A stretch of 64,000 nucleotides of DNA from NCBI GenBank assembly GCA_963851025.1, contig CAWKOA010000006.1, forward strand, positions 434,001 to 498,000. The letters run 5' to 3'. A program made the translations under genes and the position numbers. Source of the DNA: RYN-230 sp963851025 (GTDB lineage Bacteria > Actinomycetota > Actinomycetes > Streptosporangiales > Streptosporangiaceae). Positions 14,948 through 22,824 of this stretch are shown one piece after another. The notes under the pieces were generated by a model, which did not search any database, was not told the DNA's origin, and was given only the letters and a program-made list of their open reading frames with translations. Numbering within the stretch: the first letter of the stretch is position 1; each line of letters starts with the position of its first letter.

Positions 14948-15808
14948 TCAGTCGAAGTTGTTCTTGCGGCCCTCGCGCACGTAGTGAACCGTCGACCTGA
15001 TGTGCTGCTCGCCGTGGACGGCGCGCTTCTTGGCGATGTGGCCGAACATCTGGATCCCGAACCCGCCGTCGAGGTCGCTGACGATCCGCTGCTTCCAGGG
15101 GCGCCGGACGATCTGGGTGGTCAGCCGCCGGGTGGTCCTCGGCTGGGTCATGATGTGGTCGGCGATCTGGTAGGCGCGCGTGACCAGCTCGTCGCGGGGC
15201 ACCACCTCGTTGACCATCCCCCAGTCCAGGGCCTGCTGGGCGCTGATCGCCTCCCCGGTGAGCAGGGCGTAGGCCGCCCGCTTCACGCCGAGCAGTTCCT
15301 GGAAGGCGTTGTGGATGCCGTCGGCCGGCACCGAGCCGATGTCGTAGTGCAGGTCGAACAGGGTGGCCTCATCCGCGGCCAGGGTGATGTCGCACATCAG
15401 CACGATCTCGGAGTGGAAGCCGGACCCGTTGAGCAGCCCGATGGTGGGGATCTCCAGGTCGTTGACCAGGGCACTGACGTTGATCCGCCCGTCCTTGTAG
15501 GCGTACTCGTAGGCCCAGTACTCCATGTCGGCCTCCTCCAGGGCGAAGCCCTCGGGGTCGGAGGTCATCATGAACTCCTCGCCGGAACCGGTGAGGATCA
15601 GCACCTCGTTCTCCGGGTCGGCGCCGACCGTCTTCAGCATCTGGCCGAGGGCGCGGTGGTTCTGCACGCTGAGCTGGATGGGGCCGCCCACAGTGTGCGC
15701 GGCCACGAGCAGGACTCCGTCTTCGCGGCGTTCCATCCGGAAGAAGTCCTTGAACGTCTCCCGGTACTCCTCGAAGCGGGGCCCGGGGACGAATTCCTGT
15801 AGTGACAT
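14948..15808 (-). CDS. Enoyl-CoA hydratase/isomerase family protein
   Basis: The product is 286 residues from ATG 15808, with GGAGG 8 bases upstream. The crotonase fold is recognisable from VLILTGSGEEFMM, IPTIGLLNGSGFHSEIVLMCDITLAADEA and the helix ISAQQALDWGMVNEVVP. The usual oxyanion GG in the second motif is present as NGSGFHSE, so the active site is atypical. The C-terminal basic helices are longer than usual. Substrate is unknown. It follows the dehydrogenase gene by 128 bp within the same minus-strand series. Confidence 0.85.
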   Translation of the reverse strand: MSLQEFVPGPRFEEYRETFKDFFRMERREDGVLLVAAHTVGGPIQLSVQNHRALGQMLKTVGADPENEVLILTGSGEEFMMTSDPEGFALEEADMEYWAYEYAYKDGRINVSALVNDLEIPTIGLLNGSGFHSEIVLMCDITLAADEATLFDLHYDIGSVPADGIHNAFQELLGVKRAAYALLTGEAISAQQALDWGMVNEVVPRDELVTRAYQIADHIMTQPRTTRRLTTQIVRRPWKQRIVSDLDGGFGIQMFGHIAKKRAVHGEQHIRSTVHYVREGRKNNFD

Positions 15809-15936
15809 GTCATTCCTCCGGCGTGTGGCGGGATCGGGGGGCGGGCTGGGCGGGGAACCGGGGCAGGCGGGGGCGGGAACCGGGCCAGCGGGGCGGCCGG
15901 AACGGGGAGGGGCGGGCGCAACCGGGGTGGGCGGCA

Positions 15937-16839
15937 TCACGGCCCGGGCTGCTCCCCCAGCGCCGCGCCGCGGGCCTGCAGGTCGTAGAGCGACAGGAAG
16001 TCCTCGTCGCGCAGCCCGGCACCGATGGCGGACTGGATGAGCTGGTGGACCATGGCCCCCACCGGCATCGGCACCTCCAGCGCCCGCGCGGCGGCCAGCC
16101 CGAGGTCGAAGTCCTTGCGCAGCAGTTCGGTGGTGAAGGTCGGGGTCCAGTCCCGCCGGACCAGGTCGCCGGTGCGCTTGCGGACCCAGTCGGAGCCCAG
16201 CACCGTGCCGCCCAGGAACTCCAGGAACGCGGCCCGGTCGGTACCGCCCTTCTCGGCCAGGCTGGTCACCTCGACCAGAGCCTGGACCATCATCCCGAGG
16301 TAGAGGTTGGTGCACAGCTTGACCAGCCGGGCCTGCTCGCCCTCACCCGCGTGCACGGCGACCTTCGCGATCTTCTCCAGCAGCGGCTGGACCTCATCGA
16401 ACACCCCGGCCGGGCCGGACGCGACGATGCAGGCCCCGCCTTCGGCCACGACATGCGGGTTGCCGCTGACCGGGGCGGCCAGGAAGCCGACTCCTGCGGC
16501 GTCCGCGGCCGCCCGCACCCCGGCGGAGGCGGCGGCGGACACGGTCGAGCAGTCCACGATCGTGCCCGGCCGGCGTTCCCCGCTGAGCAGCCCGTGCTCC
16601 CCGCAGACCACCTCCTCGAGGTCGCCCGGGGTCGCCACCATGACGAACACGATGTCGCAGCCGCCCAGGTCGGTGATCCGCGCGACCGCCTGCGCTCCCC
16701 GGGCCACCAGCGGCGCGGTCTTGGACGCCGTCCGGTTCCACACGCTGACCCGCTCACCGGCGTCGATCAGGCGTCCGGCCATGGCCGCGCCCATCCGGCC
16801 GGTGCCCAGCCAGCCGAGGCTGCGGGCGTTCGTGTTCAT
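15937..16839 (-). CDS. 3-hydroxyisobutyrate dehydrogenase-family oxidoreductase
   Basis: The product is 300 residues. The Rossmann motif GWLGTGRMG is at 9-17, the substrate-binding stretch APVSGNPHVVAEGG at 122-135 (families usually read APVSGG) and catalytic Lys174 lies in VKLCTNLY. This beta-hydroxyacid dehydrogenase family oxidises or reduces small 3-hydroxy acids such as 3-hydroxyisobutyrate or tartronate semialdehyde. Between it and the transketolase subunit there is a short gap, so it is probably in the same operon. The substrate is inferred only at family level. Confidence 0.88.
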   Translation of the reverse strand: MNTNARSLGWLGTGRMGAAMAGRLIDAGERVSVWNRTASKTAPLVARGAQAVARITDLGGCDIVFVMVATPGDLEEVVCGEHGLLSGERRPGTIVDCSTVSAAASAGVRAAADAAGVGFLAAPVSGNPHVVAEGGACIVASGPAGVFDEVQPLLEKIAKVAVHAGEGEQARLVKLCTNLYLGMMVQALVEVTSLAEKGGTDRAAFLEFLGGTVLGSDWVRKRTGDLVRRDWTPTFTTELLRKDFDLGLAAARALEVPMPVGAMVHQLIQSAIGAGLRDEDFLSLYDLQARGAALGEQPGP

Positions 16840-16876
16840 GCGTGCTCCTTGACGAAGGTTGCCGGGCTGGGGCTGG

Positions 16877-17881
16877 TCAGACGGGCGAGTACTCGCCGCT
16901 TTCGGCGGCGGCGGCCGGTGCGGCGGGGGCCGGCCCGGGCTGGCCGAGCGCCGACCAGATCGTCTCGATGAGCGCCTGGGTGGACAGGCCGTACTTCTCG
17001 AACAGGTACGGGGCGGTCAGGGAGCCTTCCGCGAACGTGTCACGCAGGCCGACCCGGCGCAGGGGCCGGCCGAGGCCCGCTTCGGCGATCGTCTCGGCCA
17101 CGGCCGAGCCGAGACCGCCGATGATCGTGTGGTTCTCGGCGGTCACCACGATCCGCGCCCTGGCGGCGGCCTCCTGGACGGTGGCCGCGTCGAGGGGCTT
17201 GACGGTCGGAACGTTAATGACGGAAACAGAGACTCCGTGGGCGGCGAGCGCGCGCGCGGCGGCCAGCGCGGCGGCGAGCATCATCCCGCTGGCGAACAGG
17301 GCCACGTCGTCTCCGGGCACCAGGACCTCGGCCCGGCCGAGCCGCAGCACGTGGTCCTCCTCGAAGATGACCGGCGTCTCACCCCGCTTGAGCCGGACGT
17401 AGACCGGCCCCGGTACGTCCACCACGGCCGCGGCCACCTGGCGGACCTCCACCGCGTCCGCCACATCCACCACAGTCATGTTCGGCAGCGTGCGCATCAG
17501 CGCGACATCATCGATGGCCTGATGGCTGGGGCCGCCGGGCGTCGACACACCGGGCATGAACCCGATGATGCGCACGGGCAGGGCCGGGTACGCGATGGCG
17601 TTGGCGATCTGGTCGAAGGGGCGCCGGGTGGCGAAGACGCCGAAGGTGTGCACGAACGGGATGTGGCCGCAGCGGGCCAGGGCACCGGCCATGCTCATCA
17701 TGTTCGCCTCGGCCATGCCGGCGTGGATGAACCGCTCCGGCAGTTCCTCCTGGAACAGGTCGACTTCGCACTGCCGGGTCAGGTCGCCGCTGAGGCACAG
17801 CACCTCGCCGCGGCGGCGGGCCAGGTCGACCAGCGCCCGGCCGTAGGGCTTGAGCTCGGTGGGGTAGGGCGGCTCACGCAC
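16877..17881 (-). CDS. Transketolase-like protein, C-terminal (pyrimidine/transketolase_C) subunit
   Basis: The product is 334 residues. Pyr domain: EVLCLSGDLTRQCEVDLFQEELPERFIHAGMAEANMMSMAGALA, with the catalytic Glu in the RFIHAGMAEANM stretch. Transketolase_C domain: VSVINVPTVKPLD and the final ENHTIIGGLGSAVAE. It forms an active heterotetramer with the N-terminal subunit encoded immediately upstream, overlapping by 8 bp. Split transketolases transfer two-carbon units in several specialised sugar routes (for example apulose-phosphate and sulfosugar pathways). The acceptor here is not evident. Confidence 0.9.
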   Translation of the reverse strand: MREPPYPTELKPYGRALVDLARRRGEVLCLSGDLTRQCEVDLFQEELPERFIHAGMAEANMMSMAGALARCGHIPFVHTFGVFATRRPFDQIANAIAYPALPVRIIGFMPGVSTPGGPSHQAIDDVALMRTLPNMTVVDVADAVEVRQVAAAVVDVPGPVYVRLKRGETPVIFEEDHVLRLGRAEVLVPGDDVALFASGMMLAAALAAARALAAHGVSVSVINVPTVKPLDAATVQEAAARARIVVTAENHTIIGGLGSAVAETIAEAGLGRPLRRVGLRDTFAEGSLTAPYLFEKYGLSTQALIETIWSALGQPGPAPAAPAAAAESGEYSPV

Positions 17882-18716
17882 CGAGGGCCTCCAGCTTGGC
17901 GGTGAGTTCGGCCACCGCGGCCGCGGCCAGTTCGGGCGGCAGCTTGATGAAGTGCCCGTCCGCGTCAGGTGGCAGGCAGTCCAGGCCGTGCATGGTCGAG
18001 GTGCGGCAGATCAGCACGCTCGGCTGGTCCTCGTGCGCGGTGGCCTCCGCGAGCCCGGCGGACAGCGCGCCCAGGTCGTGACCGTCGAGATCCTGCACGT
18101 GCCACCCGAACGCCGACCACTTCGCGGCGATGGGCTCGAGCGTGGTGATGCTGTCCACCGGGCCGTCCACCTGGGAGTTGTTGGCGTCGACCAGGACCAC
18201 CAGCCGGCCGAGGCGGTGGTGCGCGGCGAACAGGGCCGCCTCCCAGACCTGCCCCTCCTCCAGTTCCCCGTCGCTGACCATGGTGAAGATCCGGGCACCG
18301 GAGCCGCGGAGCCGGTCAGACAGGGCGAACCCCAGCGCCGCGGACAGTCCCTGCCCGAGCGAACCGCAGGTGTAGTCGAAGACCGGCGAGCGCTCGGTGC
18401 CGATCGCCTCGACCGCAGACCCGTTCTGCCCGTAGCCCGCCACGGCCTCGTCGTCCAGCAGCCCCAGCTCGGCCGCGGCCGCGAACGGGCCGATGACGTA
18501 GTGGCCCGGCGAGCAGACGAGCCGGTCCAGCCCGGGACGGGCGGCGGCGAAGACGGCGGCGACCTGCTCGGCGGAGGACAGTGCCTGGCCGAGGTAGCCG
18601 AACCCCTGCGGGGCGACCATCCGGACCGCCCGCAGGCGGATCCGCAGGGCCAGTTCGCGCAGGTCTGGCACAGTCCAGTGGGTCCCGGGGGCGGAGACGT
18701 GCACCGTCGCGTTCAT
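17874..18716 (-). CDS. Transketolase-like protein, N-terminal (TPP-binding) subunit
   Basis: The product is 280 residues. The thiamine-diphosphate/Mg motif runs from SDGELEEG through VLVDANNSQVDG, and the substrate-side segments SPGHYVIGPF and TCGSLGQGLSAALG are in place. About half the length of a full transketolase, it needs the downstream subunit to complete the active site. The start ATG 18716 follows a 122-bp spacer with two TGGC-N3-GCCA sites. It is therefore probably the first structural gene controlled by the upstream GntR protein. Confidence 0.9.
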   Translation of the reverse strand: MNATVHVSAPGTHWTVPDLRELALRIRLRAVRMVAPQGFGYLGQALSSAEQVAAVFAAARPGLDRLVCSPGHYVIGPFAAAAELGLLDDEAVAGYGQNGSAVEAIGTERSPVFDYTCGSLGQGLSAALGFALSDRLRGSGARIFTMVSDGELEEGQVWEAALFAAHHRLGRLVVLVDANNSQVDGPVDSITTLEPIAAKWSAFGWHVQDLDGHDLGALSAGLAEATAHEDQPSVLICRTSTMHGLDCLPPDADGHFIKLPPELAAAAVAELTAKLEALGA

Positions 18717-18768
18717 CCAGCCTTCTTTGCCGAAGTGGATCTTGCCCGGAGTGGCTTTGCTCAGTGAG

Positions 18769-18779
18769 TGGCTTTGCCA
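18769..18779. promoter_or_regulatory. Candidate GntR/FadR operator, site 1 (TGGC-TTT-GCCA)
   Basis: Perfect 4+4 inverted repeat with a 3-bp centre. It lies 53 bp upstream of the transketolase start, and a related half site (AGTGGCTTTGC) precedes it at 18750-18760. FadR-subfamily regulators classically bind TGGT-N3-ACCA-like sites, so this is a close variant. Site 2 lies exactly 22 bp away (two helical turns). Confidence 0.5.
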
Positions 18780-18790
18780 AAGTGGGAAAG

Positions 18791-18801
18791 TGGCCTAGCC
18801 A
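18791..18801. promoter_or_regulatory. Candidate GntR/FadR operator, site 2 (TGGC-CTA-GCCA)
   Basis: The palindrome extends to GTGGC-CTA-GCCAC at 18790-18802. Together with site 1 it suggests a two-dimer operator in front of the transketolase/dehydrogenase operon, just downstream of the GntR gene. Confidence 0.5.
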
Positions 18802-18838
18802 CAATGATGGTTAGCGGCCGTGTGCGGTGTCAACCGGG

Positions 18839-19726
18839 TCAGGCGCGGCGGATGTGCCCGAGCATGACCCGGTGGTGGGCGGCGACGGCCCGGGCCGCGG
18901 CGTCCGGATCCCGGTCCAGGACCGCGGCGGCGATCGGTTCGTGCAGGGCCAGATGCTGCTCGGGGCTGGTGTCGCGCAGCCAGTCCGGCACGGATTCGGT
19001 GTCCACCCAGTGCCGGTACTCGAAGGAGAGGGCTGCGGTGTGGACGCTCTCGTAGATCGCGGCCAGGTAGAGGTTGCCCGCGGAACGGACGACGGTGGCG
19101 TGGAACACCGTGTCGGCGGCGATCACCTCCGAGGCGTGCCGGGCCGGGTCCCCGAGGTGCCCGAGCGCCGCCCTGATCGCGGCATCCCCGGCTGAGGCCG
19201 GGTCGGGAGCGTGGGCCGGGTCCGGGGCCCGGGCGGAGGCCGGGGCGCGGGCCGGGTCCGGGGCGGAGGCCGGGGCGCGGGCCGGGTCCGGGGCGCGGGC
19301 CGCGGCCTCCCGGGCGCCCAGGGTTTCCAGCCACAGCCGCAGTTGCATGAGATCGCTGAGCGAGCGCTGGTCCAGGTCGAGCATGAGGTTGACGGACGCC
19401 GTGACCATGGTCTCGGGACGCCGGACCACATAGGCGCCGGAGCCCCGGCGGATCTCCACCAGCCCCATCAGGGACAGGGTGCGCAGCGCCTGGCTGACCG
19501 TGGGCCGGCTGGCACCGAACCGCTCGGCCAGGTCGCGCTCGGGAGGCAGCCGGGCCCCTTCGGCGATGTCCTCGCTGATGATGAGGCGGCGGATCCGCTC
19601 GGCGAGATCGTCGGCGAGCCGCGTCACGGCGAGCCGCTCGGTCCGGGGCAGCTCGACGGGATCCGGCCGCCGGCGCCGGGCTGCCGGACCTGGGGACGGC
19701 TCGGCCACCGTGTCCTCCCTGTTCAT
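18839..19726 (-). CDS. GntR-family regulator, FadR (FCD) subfamily
   Basis: The product is 295 residues from ATG 19726. The winged helix (about 30-100) contains ARLPPERDLAERFGASRPTVSQALRTLSLMGLVEIRRGSGAYV. The FCD all-helical effector domain contains LRLWLETLGAREAAA and ending metal-type histidines (HATVV, HHRVMLGHI). Between the first FCD helices is an Ala/Pro/Asp/Arg-rich insertion encoded by a 30-bp tandem repeat. An upstream in-frame extension exists but is low complexity. A CGAGT-N7-ACTCG palindrome lies about 26 bp upstream (19752-19768). It is followed on the same strand by the split transketolase genes, which it probably represses in the absence of a small organic acid or sugar acid. 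Confidence 0.87.
   Translation of the reverse strand: MNREDTVAEPSPGPAARRRRPDPVELPRTERLAVTRLADDLAERIRRLIISEDIAEGARLPPERDLAERFGASRPTVSQALRTLSLMGLVEIRRGSGAYVVRRPETMVTASVNLMLDLDQRSLSDLMQLRLWLETLGAREAAARAPDPARAPASAPDPARAPASARAPDPAHAPDPASAGDAAIRAALGHLGDPARHASEVIAADTVFHATVVRSAGNLYLAAIYESVHTAALSFEYRHWVDTESVPDWLRDTSPEQHLALHEPIAAAVLDRDPDAAARAVAAHHRVMLGHIRRA
19231..19290. repeat. 30-bp perfect tandem duplication inside the GntR gene
   Basis: Bases 19231-19260 are repeated exactly at 19261-19290, and partial copies flank them (from about 19203 and to 19310). The repeat is a multiple of three and encodes alternating Ala-Pro-Asp-Pro-Ala-Arg and Ala-Pro-Ala-Ser units, forming a loop insertion in the FCD domain. 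Confidence 0.85.
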
Positions 19727-19751
19727 CAGGACGATCTCGCCCGCCCCGCCA

Positions 19752-19768
19752 CGAGTTGACAGTACTCG
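19752..19768. promoter_or_regulatory. Palindrome CGAGT-N7-ACTCG upstream of the GntR gene
   Basis: Five-base arms separated by TGACAGT, 26 bp upstream of the chosen GntR start. It is a possible autoregulatory site or part of the promoter; its arms differ from the TGGC-N3-GCCA sites in front of the transketolase genes. Between it and 20023 I see no gene. Confidence 0.3.
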
Positions 19769-20023
19769 CCCGGCCACCGGCCGCCCGGCCTCACCGGCGG
19801 CGGTCGCCCTGATCGACCCATCATGCCCAGTGCGTCGGCGGACCAGGTGGCCTGGCACGGCTGGCAGACGGCCGGTGAGCCGCTGGCCCGGTAGCCGGCT
19901 GGCCGGTGGGCCAGTCCGGCATGCTGGTGCTCCGGCACGCTTCCCTGAGGTGATGTCGCTGACCCGGCTCAGGGCGCACGTCAGGCAGCCGGGAAAGGAT
20001 GCCGGGCTGATACGGCGCCCGCG

Positions 20024-21225
20024 TCAGCGTCCGGTGAGAGGGCTTTCGAGGGTGAGCCAGCCGCCGGGGTGGGTGAAGTACAGGGTGCCGTTGGGGTCGC
20101 CGGTGATGGTGCCAGCCGAGGGTGTGGATGAAGTAGTGGTGGTGCAGGTGGCAGAGCAGGGCCAGGTCGGTCCAGGCTGGTGGCGCCGCCGTGGCTCCAG
20201 GGGATCAGGTGGTGGGCGGTGGCCCAGGCGGCGAGGGCGTCGCAGAAGGGCCAGCGGCAGCCGCGGTCGCGGGCTTCCAGGGCGCGGCGCAGGCCGGGGG
20301 GCTCGGTGCGGGCGGTCCGGCCGACGCCGAGAGGCAGGCCGTCGCGCCAGCGGATGGCGCCGACCTGCGCGCCGCAGCACAGGGCCAGGACCTGCCGGGC
20401 GGTCAGCAGCGTGCCGTGCCCGGTCTGGGCTGGGGGCGCTCCTGCGGTCTGGGCGAGGGTCTCGTCCTTGACCAGGACGGTGATGTGCGGGGCGCTGCCG
20501 TGCCGTCCGGCGCGCCGCCGTCGACGGCGGCGCTCGCGCGACGGCCCGACCATCGGCCGCTGCGCGGCGGTGCGGGTGTCCCCCTGGCCGCCGGGCGGCG
20601 CTGAACGCCTCGGCGGCGGTCCGCACGAATCTCATAGGACACCGCGTCGCCGCACGCGCCGGACAGCATCCCGGTGTCGTCCAGGGTCAGCCCGAAGGAC
20701 AGGTGGCGTTTCTCCCACCGGCGCCGCTCCCGCTCCTCAGCCGCCGCCGGGATCCGCCCGGTAGGCGACCTCGCCGGCGAACTGGCGGAACCGGGCGGTG
20801 TCCAGCCCGGGCGCGTGATCGAGTAACACCTGCTCCGCCTGGCCCGCGGCCTCGCCGAGGTCCGTGGTAGCCGGACGATGACGTGCGCCTGATCGAAGGA
20901 GATCGCCCCGGCGTGCAGCGCCTTCTCCGTGGCCTCCAGCTCACGCAGCCCCCGGGCGGTGGCCACCACCGCCGCGGCCCGCCCGGGCGCCAGCCCGCAC
21001 TGCGTGCGCAGGAACGCCGACGCGGACTTGTGCCCCGCCTCGGCCGCCCCGCCGGTGGCGTCCAGGGTGGCGGTCAGGCGGGACGAGCTGTCCTTGTGCC
21101 TGGCTGATGAACGTGGCCAGATCAGTGATCTGGCCCATCAGCGAGGCCGCATCCAGCGCGGCCGGATCGAGGCGGGCCAGCTCGGCCAGCGCCGCGTCCC
21201 GGGCAGACTGCTCTGGTAAACACAT
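20024..21225 (-). pseudogene. DUF222/HNH endonuclease (13E12-type) gene with several frameshifts
   Basis: Pieces of one protein appear in order but in different frames. N-terminus from ATG 21225: ALAELARLDPAALDAASLMGQITDLATF. Then, from about 20969: RGLRELEATEKALHAGAISFDQAHVIVRLP and WEKRHLSFGLTLDDTGMLSG. Then, from about 20500, the HNH region ALEARDRGCRWPFCDALAAWATAHHLIPWSHGG minus its end. Finally TITGDPNGTLYFTHPGGWLTLE, ending at 20024. At least three frame changes are needed. The family is multicopy in actinobacteria (REP13E12-like) and often decays. The HNH residues themselves are intact. Confidence 0.75.
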
Positions 21226-21412
21226 ATTCGAATCATCCCACCCGCCACCGACAAAACGACGTTGCCGACGACAGCAGCCGAACCAGAACGCGGGATGGTG
21301 CTCGCCCTGACGGCTGGGAGCGGCGGCCCATGACCAAAGCCGACGGCCGGCACACAGGCGCTACGCGAGGTCTCACGGGGACCTGATGCGCCGCCGTCCT
21401 AGGCTGTGGACC

Positions 21413-22312
21413 ATGTCTGTATCCCCTGAAGCTCACGCTACCCAGACGTCTGACCGGCCCGAGCTGGCGGCAGTCCGCGGCCCCGTCACCTGGTCGCAGG
21501 TCGGTGCCTACGAGGACATCCGGCTGGACGTCAGCGAGGACGGCATCGCCAAGGTGACGATCTGCCGCCCCGAGGTCCGCAACGCGTTCCGGCCGCAGAC
21601 GCTGATCGAGATCTCCGACGCCCTCGTGATCGCCCGGGAAGACCCCGGGATCGGGGTGATCATCCTCACTGGAGAGGGCCCCGACGCGTTCTGCTCCGGC
21701 GGGGACCAGCGGGTCCGGGGTGACACCGGCTACCTCACCGATCCCGGCCAGCCGGGCTCGGTCGGCCGGTTCCACGTCACCGACCTGCAGATCCAGATCC
21801 GCCGGCTGCCGAAGCCGGTCGTGGCCATGGTCGCCGGTTACGCCATCGGCGGCGGGCACGTGCTGCACCTGATCTGCGACCTGACCATCGCCGCGGACAA
21901 CGCCCGGTTCGGCCAGGTGGGCCCCAAGGTCGGCTCGTTCGACGGCGGCTACGGCGCGGCCCTGCTGGCCGAGCTGGTCGGGGTGAAGAAGGCCAAGGAG
22001 ATCTGGTTCTTGTGCTTCCAGTACGGCGCGCAGGAAGCCCTGGACATGGGCCTGGTCAACACCGTCGTGCCACTGGAGGAGCTGGAGGCCGAGACCGTCG
22101 CCTGGAGCCGCCGGATGTTGCAGATGTCACCGTTCGCGATCCGGCTGATGAAGGCCAGCTTCCACGCGGCCGAAGACGGCATGGCCGGCATCCAGCAACT
22201 GGCCCACGACGCGAACCTGCTCTTCTACAGCACCGAGGAGGCCCGCGAGGGGCGGGAGGCGTTCAAGGCCAAGCGCCGGCCCGAGTTCGAGCGCTTCCCC
22301 CGCCGCCCCTGA
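21413..22312 (+). CDS. menB: 1,4-dihydroxy-2-naphthoyl-CoA synthase
   Basis: The product is 299 residues (an ATG 27 bases upstream is possible). It is a crotonase-fold enzyme with MenB-specific features: NRPEVRNAF-like CRPEVRNAFRPQT, FCSGGDQRVRG, the active-site stretch AIGGGHVLHLICDLTIAADNARFGQ minus its edges, VGSFDGGYGAALLAELVGVKKAKEIWFL and a C-terminal SxEAREGREAFKAKRRPEF block. It cyclises O-succinylbenzoyl-CoA in menaquinone synthesis, the quinone used by actinomycetes. No other men genes are in the window, so it is a stand-alone copy here. Confidence 0.93.
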   Translation: MSVSPEAHATQTSDRPELAAVRGPVTWSQVGAYEDIRLDVSEDGIAKVTICRPEVRNAFRPQTLIEISDALVIAREDPGIGVIILTGEGPDAFCSGGDQRVRGDTGYLTDPGQPGSVGRFHVTDLQIQIRRLPKPVVAMVAGYAIGGGHVLHLICDLTIAADNARFGQVGPKVGSFDGGYGAALLAELVGVKKAKEIWFLCFQYGAQEALDMGLVNTVVPLEELEAETVAWSRRMLQMSPFAIRLMKASFHAAEDGMAGIQQLAHDANLLFYSTEEAREGREAFKAKRRPEFERFPRRP

Positions 22313-22360
22313 CCGCCACCCCAGAGCGCGCGCCGGCACCGGCGGGCTACGCTGGCCGGC

Positions 22361-22777
22361 ATGCCGTCAGAGGACTTGCCGGTCGCTGAGTTCGCTTTCC
22401 CCGGGCCGCTGCGGGATCAGCTCGTCGCCGCGATCCTGGCGGGCGCCAAGACCACGACCAGCGGGCTGGTCACCGGCTACGAGCACGATCAGGAGCCGCT
22501 GCCCCGCCCTGGCCTGAGGCAGGCCGTCGTTGACTCGGACGGGAACCCGGTCGCGGTGATCGAGACGACCGCGGTCCGGGTGCTGCGTCTCGCCGATGTG
22601 GACCTGGCTCACGCCCTCGGCGAGGGCGAGGGTTACACCTCGGTCGCCGACTGGCGGGCCGGGCACGAGGAGTTCTGGCACTCGGCGGACATGCGCCAGG
22701 CGATGGACGACCCGGAATTCACCGTCGGCGACGACACCCTGGTCGTCGCCCAGACGTTCCGGCTCGTGCCGGACTGA
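22361..22777 (+). CDS. ASCH domain protein
   Basis: The product is 138 residues. It shows the ASCH beta-barrel pattern: FPGPLRDQLVAAILAGAKTTTSGL with the family's KTxTxR-like block near the N-terminus, DSDGNPVAVIETTAVRVLRLADV, and GYTSVADWRAGHEEFW with the closing VVAQTFRLV. ASCH proteins are related to PUA-like RNA-binding folds and a few are nucleosidases or hydrolases; the role here is unknown. The ATG is 48 bp after menB on the same strand. Confidence 0.85.
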   Translation: MPSEDLPVAEFAFPGPLRDQLVAAILAGAKTTTSGLVTGYEHDQEPLPRPGLRQAVVDSDGNPVAVIETTAVRVLRLADVDLAHALGEGEGYTSVADWRAGHEEFWHSADMRQAMDDPEFTVGDDTLVVAQTFRLVPD

Positions 22778-22824
22778 CCAGCGGCCGCGCTGCTCCGGGC
22801 GGCTGAGCCCCCGCTCCGGGCGGC

